DNA of 39,454 bases from Terripilifer ovatus (GTDB lineage: Bacteria; Pseudomonadota; Alphaproteobacteria; Rhizobiales; Beijerinckiaceae). The position numbers and the translations under genes were made by a program. The first letter of the stretch is position 1. Every line of letters starts with the position of its first letter. Below the pieces are notes generated by a model. That model searched no databases. It was not told the origin of the DNA and was given only the letters and a program-made list of their open reading frames with translations. Below are positions 33,979-39,454 of this stretch, one piece after another. The stretch covers positions 1 through 39,454 of the forward strand of contig JARHVB010000079.1 of NCBI GenBank assembly GCA_029222685.1. Direction: 5' to 3'.

Positions 33979-34835
33979 CTAGGTCGTGTGGACAAAGCAG
34001 ATACCCAAATCCTGTGAAGCATGATTCAAGGCTGTTCTTTGGGGAGAACAGCGGTGCTTCGCGGGTTGATGACGGACGAGGAATGGGCGTTCTTTGCACC
34101 GTTCCTGCTTGAAAGCGGCACGCAGGGCGGTCGCCCGCCCGCCGATCATCGCAGGGTGCTCGACGCGGTATTGTGGGTCACGCGCACCGGATCACCGTGG
34201 CGCGATCTGCCCGACGAACTGGGCAAATGGAACTCGGTCCACCGACAATATCGCCGCTGGACCGAAGCGGGCGTCTGGGACGTGATGCTGAGCGCCCTAA
34301 CCGAAAGCGCAGCTTCTGACATCACGAAGCAAATGATCGATTCCACCATCGTCCGGGCGCATCAGCACGCCGCCGGAGGAAAGGGGGGATTCAGAGAAAC
34401 GGTATTGGCCGTTCGCGCGGTGGGCTCACGACCAAAGTTCATACCCGAGCGAATGCGGAGGAGCTCGCGATCGGCTTCAGCGTGACGCCGGGTCAGGCTT
34501 CGGACATGATGACCTATGGCGACCTCATAGACGAGGACGTGCCCGATCCCTCCGCCATGCTCGCCGACAAGGGCTATGACAGCGACGCCATCCGCGGCGA
34601 CCTTGAAGGCCGGGGCATCGAGCCTGTCATCCCGACAAAGTCGAACCGAACCGCAAGATCCAGCGCCCCGTCTGCCGACAGACGTACGCGCATCGCAACC
34701 GCATCGAGCGCTGCTTCAACAAGATCAAGCACTCACGCCGCGTAGCGACCCGCTACGACAAGCTGGCTCAAGCTTCCTCGGCTTCGTCCAACTCGCGACA
34801 ATTCGCATCTGGATCAGATTCATCCACACGCCCAG
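33979..34835 (+). mobile_element. IS5-family (IS427-group) insertion sequence
   Basis: The left end is CTAGGTCGTGTGGAC (33979-33993). The right end is degenerate, ATCCACACGCCCAG (34822-34835), compared with GTCCACACGACCTAG at 35592-35606. The element holds one transposase region in orfA/orfB layout. About 857 bases, the usual size of this group. It interrupts a repC tail on its left. Confidence 0.8.
34054..34830 (+). pseudogene. IS427-group transposase (orfA/orfB), degenerate
   Basis: orfA contains MTDEEWAFFAPFLL, GRPPADHRRVLDAVLW and the first catalytic Asp in MIDSTIVRAHQHAAG. At 34380-34386 lies A-AAG-GGG, a canonical X-XXY-YYZ slippery site. A -1 shift there leads to GRSRGGLTTKVHTRANAEEL and the second Asp in MLADKGYDSD (orfB). 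That shift is probably programmed. Later changes are true damage: near 34640 the frame shifts before the catalytic Glu in RNRIERCFNKIKHSRRVATR, and near 34765 again before FLGFVQLATIRIWIRF. Transposase is inactive. Confidence 0.85.
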
Positions 34836-34882
34836 TTGTGGCAGTTGTAACGACAGCCGCCAACCGCACAATGCCGCGCGTC

Positions 34883-35386
34883 TCAACGTTCTCGGCGCAA
34901 CAAACCCTCGAGGCCGCCGCTGCGATAGTAGGCGTAGAGCAGTCCGAGCAGCCATAACGGGATGAACGTGTCGGTAAATGCCGGCATGAGGTTGTACGGA
35001 GCGAAATCGCCCTCGACGAGCAGCTGATGCACATGGCCGTAGGCTGCGCCGAGCATGAAGAACGACCAGCCGAGCGCGGTCGCAAGCCAGAACCCACCGC
35101 CGATGAAGACGCACAGAAACCCGAGGATGCCCCAGGCGCCGTCGTGCAGCCCGACCTCGAATTGGAATGGATTGCCGGGCGGCCAGCCAATCAGCTTTGC
35201 TGCCGCGTCGGCGAAGAAGACGTGCGGGATGAAGCCGAAGATGAAGCCGACGGCGCCAACGTCAAAAACGAATGCGTAGACGAGGAGCAGGCGCAGGACG
35301 TTGCCGTGCGTCCAGGGCCCTTTAGTGAATGCCAGATGCAGCAATGGTAGCGATACGCTCAGAAGCACCATGACGACGTTGACCAT
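34883..35386 (-). CDS. DUF6790 family membrane protein
   Basis: 167 residues from ATG 35386, with AAGGGA upstream. It has about five membrane helices. Family-like motifs are GFIPHVFFADAAAKLIGWPP, GNPFQFEVGLHDGAWGILGF and LGAAYGHVHQLLVEGDFAP. Function is unknown. It is enclosed between the IS5-type element (33979-34835) and an IS end fragment (35521-35606) and so looks like carried cargo. A longer frame to 35530 was rejected, as it adds no helix and no motif. Confidence 0.8.
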   Translation of the reverse strand: MVNVVMVLLSVSLPLLHLAFTKGPWTHGNVLRLLLVYAFVFDVGAVGFIFGFIPHVFFADAAAKLIGWPPGNPFQFEVGLHDGAWGILGFLCVFIGGGFWLATALGWSFFMLGAAYGHVHQLLVEGDFAPYNLMPAFTDTFIPLWLLGLLYAYYRSGGLEGLLRRER

Positions 35387-35520
35387 GCGTTTCCCTTTCG
35401 GCGGCGGCGACAACTCGGCCGCATGGAAAACAACACAAAGCTGAGAAGTTATCAACGTACACTGAGCGCCTTGGCGTGCGCTGGAATTGGCGACCTCCTG
35501 CCGTGCTTTGTGGAGATGGT

Positions 35521-35606
35521 GGTACGACAAGCTCGCGTCCAGCTATCTCGGCTTCGTGCAACTCGCAACGATCCCCATCTGGATCAGGTTCGTCCACACG
35601 ACCTAG
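35521..35606 (+). mobile_element. Right-end fragment of a second IS427-group element
   Basis: It encodes YDKLASSYLGFVQLATIPIW and IRFVHTT with a stop, the last 25 residues of the same transposase family, better preserved than the copy at 34830. It ends with GTCCACACGACCTAG (35592-35606), the exact 15-base complement of the left end at 33979-33993. Together with that copy it brackets the DUF6790 gene in the same orientation. Confidence 0.8.
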
Positions 35607-35641
35607 CGCGCCTCACCCCTGGCAGCTCTTGCACCGGTCAA

Positions 35642-36874
35642 TCATTCGCGCAATTGAGGCCGTGCTTCCGCTGCCTTTGGTTTCATCAATGCGAAGAGCA
35701 TAGGCGCGACAGAGAATTCGTTCGCCGCTGCTCGCTGCGTCAAATTACGCAAATAACCTCCGGCGCTCTTAATCGCCTCACTCCGCTGCAATATGGCCGC
35801 GAGCACGATCGCCGCCCGTTGCGCCCCCATGATCTCACACGCCTCGTTCCAAGCGCTCGGACTAATGCCTAACATTGGTCGGATGACACCCGCAGTCGCG
35901 ATGAATGTTCGCCAATCACGAATTTCGCCCTGGTGATAATCGGCGATATCCGGACATGCGCTCAAGACCGACGAAAGAGGAAAACCAAGTTGGTCCACCG
36001 CTTTGGATCGTTCTCGATGCTGCCCGCCTTCAATCTTTTCGATTACTTTTTCAGATTCATTTAGAGGTTCTGTGTTTGAATTCTGTATGTGACGCTCAAT
36101 ATGAGACTCTTTGGCGCTCATATTATGAGAATCGGTCTGGCTTTCAAGGATGTTAAATATCTCCTCGGCAAGCATTGAGAGCTCCTCGGCGACCGGCTCA
36201 AGGAGCCCAACCGTCCTCGCCGTCGGCAGCTGCTGCAGAAGCTCGCTGAAGTATCCTCTCACCGCCTGCCAATCCTTAAGCCGCGTAGAGCCACGCGCGG
36301 GAGCGATGCCCTGGTCCTCAGCGGCCGCAATCATCTTAGTGATGTCGCGCCGGCAAAGCGTGATGCGCTCCCTCACCAACTTTAGATTACGGGCGGCAGT
36401 CGAAACTTCATCCGCGAGAACCTGGAATTCGTCGGCTCGTGCGACCAAGGGGCTAATATCAAAACCGAAGGCGAGATCCGTCTCCCCTGCCCTGCCCTTC
36501 CGGATAAACCGCTTACCGTTGGGGCTGTCTCGACGAATGATGAGTCCTGCCTCCACCAGCGCCGCCAAATGCCTTCTAAGCGTCGCCGGCGCCATTCCGT
36601 GCGCCCTTAGCGATAGATGGTGGTTCGACGGAAACACGATGAGGTCCCGCCCCGTCAGGGCGGTCTCTGGATGGAACGTCAAGAGCGCGTTCAAGACTGA
36701 TAGAGAACGCTCACTGACCCCAAGCCTGGGACGCGCGGCGCAGATCGCTCTAAAGACGTGCCATTTGTGCACCGCCTTATCGACGGCATCCGTTAAAACG
36801 GCCGCTTGGGCTGCGATGCTGGCAGCCGCCAACGGCCGCCGCCCGAAAGGCGTCGTTGATCGATAGGATTCCAT
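35642..36874 (-). CDS. repC: Plasmid replication initiator RepC (repABC replicon)
   Basis: 410 residues from ATG 36874. Family blocks: TPFGRRPLAAASI, HKWHVFRAICAARPRLGV, LNALLTFHPETAL, VFPSNHHLSLRAHGM, TLRRHLAALVEAGLIIRRDS, IRPMLGISPSAWNEACEIMG and ILQRSEAIKSAGGYLRNL. It initiates replication and holds the origin within its sequence. The gene is 3' to repB, separated by 189 bases in which a counter-transcribed RNA is predicted. The stop is 36 bases from the IS end at 35606, but the C-terminus seems complete. It is distinct from the RepC at 30392-31630. Confidence 0.94.
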   Translation of the reverse strand: MESYRSTTPFGRRPLAAASIAAQAAVLTDAVDKAVHKWHVFRAICAARPRLGVSERSLSVLNALLTFHPETALTGRDLIVFPSNHHLSLRAHGMAPATLRRHLAALVEAGLIIRRDSPNGKRFIRKGRAGETDLAFGFDISPLVARADEFQVLADEVSTAARNLKLVRERITLCRRDITKMIAAAEDQGIAPARGSTRLKDWQAVRGYFSELLQQLPTARTVGLLEPVAEELSMLAEEIFNILESQTDSHNMSAKESHIERHIQNSNTEPLNESEKVIEKIEGGQHRERSKAVDQLGFPLSSVLSACPDIADYHQGEIRDWRTFIATAGVIRPMLGISPSAWNEACEIMGAQRAAIVLAAILQRSEAIKSAGGYLRNLTQRAAANEFSVAPMLFALMKPKAAEARPQLRE

Positions 36875-36931
36875 GTCCTTGCCTCAAATTGGGCAAAGAA
36901 AATCAGCTCGCCAAAACGGCGCCAAAAACTC

Positions 36932-36960
36932 TTGACTGTGATTCGCGGAAGTGAGATTCT
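36932..36960 (+). promoter_or_regulatory. Promoter of incA-type antisense RNA
   Basis: TTGACT (36932-36937), 17 bases, GATTCT (36955-36960) on the plus strand, antisense to repC. The -10 is weak; TAGGAT follows directly at 36961. Confidence 0.5.
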
Positions 36961-36966
36961 TAGGAT

Positions 36967-37021
36967 GCGAACTCTAAGAAGGGCTTCCGGAACGGCGACG
37001 TGACGGGAGCTTTTTCTTTTT
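36967..37021 (+). ncRNA. Predicted incA/ctRNA of the repABC replicon
   Basis: About 55 bases between the promoter and terminator, in the repB-repC gap and antisense to the repC leader. Size, place and direction are those of the counter-transcribed RNA of repABC plasmids, which represses repC and causes incompatibility. The terminator stem makes up most of it. It shares no obvious sequence with the RNA predicted at 31728, which would let both replicons work side by side. Confidence 0.65.
36983..37021 (+). terminator. Rho-independent terminator of the predicted ctRNA
   Basis: GCTTCCG (36983-36989) pairs with CGGGAGC (37004-37010) through six Watson-Crick pairs and one G-U, followed by TTTTTCTTTTT (37011-37021) on the plus strand. 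Confidence 0.75.
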
Positions 37022-37063
37022 GCCTAGATTTCTCCGTTATATTTCAGGGTCGTAGGGTACGCA

Positions 37064-38065
37064 TTACGCACGCTTGCGGGCACGGTACTCGTCGAACAAG
37101 TCCTGCAAGCGCGATTTCACGAAATCGCCGAAATCCGGCGCCACGCGATTATCAAAAGTCATCGAAATCTTGGTGCTCCCCCTCGAGAGGCGAGCCACTT
37201 TGGTCCCGTCTTTTGCGCTCCAAACCTCTTGTTCGCTTTGTGGGCGTTTGGGGCTCAAAGACTTGTGCAAGAATTCAAACCGCTGGTCGGAATCCATCGC
37301 CGCAAAATCAGCAGACCCAGCGATCAACTTGGCCTTTTTGAGGTTGTCTCCGATCAACTCGGCGAGTTCTGACCACCGGACTCGGCCGAAAGCCGGCGCC
37401 GGCCCGATCTGATCGACCAGGCTTCCCGGGATCTCCTTTGAGAAGGAAATCAATCGGGACAGAGCCGCTTTGTCGACGTTCAACGACGCCATAATCGTTT
37501 CCCGCGAGAAATTCCGCTCTTCCAAATTGGCGGCAAATCGTGCCCGTTCGATATACGTTAGGTCCGTCCGGCCGCTGTTTTCTTGTCCCTGCGCGATGAC
37601 GAGCTGCTCGTCCGATAGATCGCGAACGACGGCTTTGACCTTTATCCCAAGCTCTTTAACCGCCTGAAGCCGTCGATGGCCGAAGGCCACCTCATAGCGA
37701 TCGTCATGCTGAGGGTGAGGACGGACGAGAATTGGCACCGCCTGCCCGTGATTGCGAATGAGTTCTCTAAATTCGCTTCGCTGCGCTTCAGATGCCTCCA
37801 TTCGATCCCTAACAAACGACGCATCAATGCTCCCCGGATCGAGTTCGACGATCACCTGGCCTTTGATAAGCTGCTGCTCGATTTCGTCGGCTCTCTTGGA
37901 CTTTTCGTTGATTCCGCCGAGCGACCGCGAAATGGCGCCTAGAGCGCTTGCTTGTTTGATAGAGCGTTCAAGGCCCATCAATGGCCGGCTATTCGCCATT
38001 GGAGCTCTCGGCGCTGTTTCGGTCGGAGAACTCTCGATGGGATCGAATGATATCTTACGAGCCAT
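37064..38065 (-). CDS. repB: Plasmid partitioning protein RepB (ParB family)
   Basis: 333 residues. The ParB N-terminal domain has the VELDPGSIDASFV stretch and the CTP-binding motif VAFGHRRLQAVKELG at about 127-141. The HTH follows (YIERARFAANLEERNFSRE, then LNVDKAALSRLISFSK). RepB binds parS sites and works with RepA. Its ATG is two bases from the repA stop. A parS of the form GTTNNNNGCNNNNAAC was not found by eye within the operon. Confidence 0.94.
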   Translation of the reverse strand: MARKISFDPIESSPTETAPRAPMANSRPLMGLERSIKQASALGAISRSLGGINEKSKRADEIEQQLIKGQVIVELDPGSIDASFVRDRMEASEAQRSEFRELIRNHGQAVPILVRPHPQHDDRYEVAFGHRRLQAVKELGIKVKAVVRDLSDEQLVIAQGQENSGRTDLTYIERARFAANLEERNFSRETIMASLNVDKAALSRLISFSKEIPGSLVDQIGPAPAFGRVRWSELAELIGDNLKKAKLIAGSADFAAMDSDQRFEFLHKSLSPKRPQSEQEVWSAKDGTKVARLSRGSTKISMTFDNRVAPDFGDFVKSRLQDLFDEYRARKRA

Positions 38066-38067
38066 GT

Positions 38068-39267
38068 TCAGCTCCTACCCCAAGCTTGTTTGACTAAGCC
38101 TTCGATTTCACCGTTTACAAGATCGAGCGCCTCAATTGCGCGATCGTAGGTTCCGCGCGTGAACTGCTGCCGCTCGACTTCGTAAAGCGTTTGTTTGGTG
38201 AGACCCGCATCAGCAATGGCCGTACTTTTCAGCATCGGATGAGTTAAAACTCGGGATCCGAAAATTGACCGCATCAAGCCGACCATTGTCGTTTGCGGCC
38301 CATCACTTGGTTCGTACCTGGTGACGAGATATCTCATCCAATCGTACTGCATGGTGCCGCCGGCGTTTGCGACTACGTCAAGCAAACTGCCCGTCATGTT
38401 CAAAAATTGAGACATCGACATCACGTCGAGCATTTGCGGGTGCACGGTGATTAAAACCGCGGTCGCCGCGCACAATGCAGAAAGCGTTAGAAACCCAAGT
38501 TGCGGCGGGCAATCGATGACGACGATGTCATAATTGTCGCCAACCTGTCCTACCGCTTCGCCAAGACGAGCGAAAAATAGCGAGTCATGCGCGCGCCGAT
38601 CGAGCAGCGCCTTTGGCGTCTCGTGCTCGAATTCCATAAGCTCAAGCTGACCGGGCACGATGTGTAGATTTGGAATGTAAGTGGCGCGAACAATCTCCGC
38701 CATCGGGCGCCGCTGGTCGTCATATCGGATGGCGCCGTAAATTGTCTCGTTGTCGCCAACATCCAATTCGGGTTGGTGCCCGAAAAGGGTCGACAAACTG
38801 GCCTGCGGATCGAGGTCGATTGCTAGAACCCGGTAGCCACGCAATGCTAAATACTGAGCGAGATGAGCGGCGGTCGTGGTCTTGCCACTCCCCCCTTTGA
38901 AATTCATCACGGACAAGATCTGCAGCGCCTCGCCTGCTCGCCTATGCGGCACATAGCGCTTCGCAGCTTTGCCTTCGCGATCCAAATCTAGCCGCAGGGC
39001 CTCGATGTCTTCGACCGAGTACATTCTGCGGTTATTGGACTGCGGCTGAGGCCCCTTCCCCTCCGACACAATCTGCCGCAAGTAGCCGTCGTGAATTCCG
39101 ATAAATTTGGCTGCCTCGGACGGCGCAAACCGACGTATCGTTTTCTGCGCTTGAGGCGGAAAATCTCGAAGCTGCTGCGCTTGCAGCCGAGCGGAAAGTT
39201 CCGCAGCATCCGCGTTGATGAGTGAGCGTAAGTCGCCCAATTCCTGCGGCAAGGTTGCGATACCCAT
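38068..39267 (-). CDS. repA: Plasmid partitioning protein RepA (ParA family)
   Basis: 399 residues. An N-terminal HTH (RFAPSEAAKFIGIHDGYLRQ, then RRMYSVEDIEALR) precedes the deviant Walker A motif NFKGGSGKTT at 122-131. Walker B-like motifs are VLAIDLDPQASLS and IVVIDCPPQLGFL. It is the type Ia ParA of repABC plasmids: ATPase for plasmid segregation and repressor of its own operon. The start at 39267 has AGAGAAG upstream. The gene is first in repA-repB-repC. Confidence 0.95.
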   Translation of the reverse strand: MGIATLPQELGDLRSLINADAAELSARLQAQQLRDFPPQAQKTIRRFAPSEAAKFIGIHDGYLRQIVSEGKGPQPQSNNRRMYSVEDIEALRLDLDREGKAAKRYVPHRRAGEALQILSVMNFKGGSGKTTTAAHLAQYLALRGYRVLAIDLDPQASLSTLFGHQPELDVGDNETIYGAIRYDDQRRPMAEIVRATYIPNLHIVPGQLELMEFEHETPKALLDRRAHDSLFFARLGEAVGQVGDNYDIVVIDCPPQLGFLTLSALCAATAVLITVHPQMLDVMSMSQFLNMTGSLLDVVANAGGTMQYDWMRYLVTRYEPSDGPQTTMVGLMRSIFGSRVLTHPMLKSTAIADAGLTKQTLYEVERQQFTRGTYDRAIEALDLVNGEIEGLVKQAWGRS

Positions 39268-39283
39268 GAACTTCTCTGTATCT

Positions 39284-39305
39284 GCGGAAAAAAGAGTATT
39301 TCCGC
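39284..39305. promoter_or_regulatory. Inverted repeat before repA (operator candidate)
   Basis: GCGGAAA (39284-39290) and TTTCCGC (39299-39305) form a perfect 7-base inverted repeat with an 8-base centre, 17 bases upstream of the repA start. RepA of repABC plasmids represses its own promoter from such a site. Confidence 0.55.
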
Positions 39306-39363
39306 GTAAAAAGCGCTGATGCAGAATAAGCTACGATTCTCTCTTATTCGCAAGCCATTTTCA

Positions 39364-39400
39364 GTTAACGAGAAGTTAACGCCGGAAGCCAGCAATTAAC
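39364..39400. repeat. GTTAAC repeats before repA
   Basis: GTTAACGAGAAGTTAAC (39364-39380) has two GTTAAC palindromes 11 bases apart, and ATTAAC follows at 39395-39400. They could be a RepB-binding centromere or a second RepA site. Confidence 0.4.
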
Positions 39401-39442
39401 CGCAGCGCGGCGATTACCTCACTTGGCGGCTTTGAGCGATAG

Positions 39443-39454
39443 CCCCCCCCCCCC
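39443..39454 (+). other. Poly-C run at the window end
   Basis: Twelve consecutive C end the window. A homopolymer at the exact edge is more likely a sequencing or assembly artefact than biology. Confidence 0.6.

Larger units (their letters stand above)
33979..35606 (+). mobile_element. Composite segment with matching terminal inverted repeats
   Basis: The outer ends CTAGGTCGTGTGGAC (33979-33993) and its complement (35592-35606) are perfect over 15 bases. Inside are one IS copy, the DUF6790 gene and the tail of a second IS copy. The segment separates two RepC C-termini. Confidence 0.55.

Noticed and set aside
37064..39454. Classical repABC parS (GTTNNNNGCNNNNAAC)
   Set aside because: No full match was found by eye in the operon or its leader; GTTAAC repeats are listed instead with low confidence.
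1..39454. tRNA genes, rRNA genes or CRISPR arrays
   Set aside because: No cloverleaf, rRNA block or regularly spaced repeats were recognised; a tRNA scan would be decisive.

Overview
The window looks like part of a large plasmid from an alphaproteobacterium of the order Hyphomicrobiales (Bradyrhizobium, Rhodopseudomonas, Nitrobacter or Methylocystis-like). The reasons are a complete repABC replicon at the right end, a second RepC replicon, rhizobial-type relaxase/MobC genes, and GC-rich genes with alphaproteobacterial relatives. It ends in a run of 12 C, so the right edge is probably a contig end. No tRNA, rRNA or CRISPR array was seen.

Left part (1-11250): a decayed stress/metal region. Intact genes are DUF2933 plus a methyltransferase-like membrane protein (4148-5106), a DUF1269-type protein, plsC-cfa, and an MgtC/DUF4010 membrane protein. 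Between them lie at least ten gene fragments: ABC permease, archaeal-type methionine adenosyltransferase, two CusF pieces, a DUF6629-like protein with an in-frame stop, a Crp/Fnr copy, an FAD enzyme, a thiolase, a Rieske protein, a DUF3141 protein and cytochrome b561.

Middle (11251-24872): a tight operon on the minus strand encodes PRPP synthetase, a phosphoketolase-family enzyme, a beta-CASP metallo-beta-lactamase nuclease and a type-2 thymidine/AMP phosphorylase. It looks like a route from RNA or nucleotides to sugar phosphates and acetyl phosphate. Next come two broken metal P-type ATPases, a Zn alcohol dehydrogenase, a second DUF2933/methyltransferase pair, an FNR-type regulator with a C-X2-C-X5-C motif, a Met-rich exported protein and a CHAD protein. 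Six sites of the form TTAAY-N4-ATCAA, all oriented the same way towards a neighbouring gene, suggest that this stress island is an oxygen-responsive regulon.

Right part (25129-39454): plasmid backbone. It holds a broken LuxR gene, relaxase and mobC, a parA-partner-repC replicon with a predicted counter-transcribed RNA, two small HTH regulators, ssb, a third RepC tail cut by an IS5/IS427-type element, a DUF6790 cargo gene, a second IS end, and repABC with its own predicted counter-transcribed RNA. Similar operator-like sequences upstream of mobC, parA, repC and the second regulator suggest joint control of transfer and replication. The plasmid appears to be a fusion of at least two replicons.
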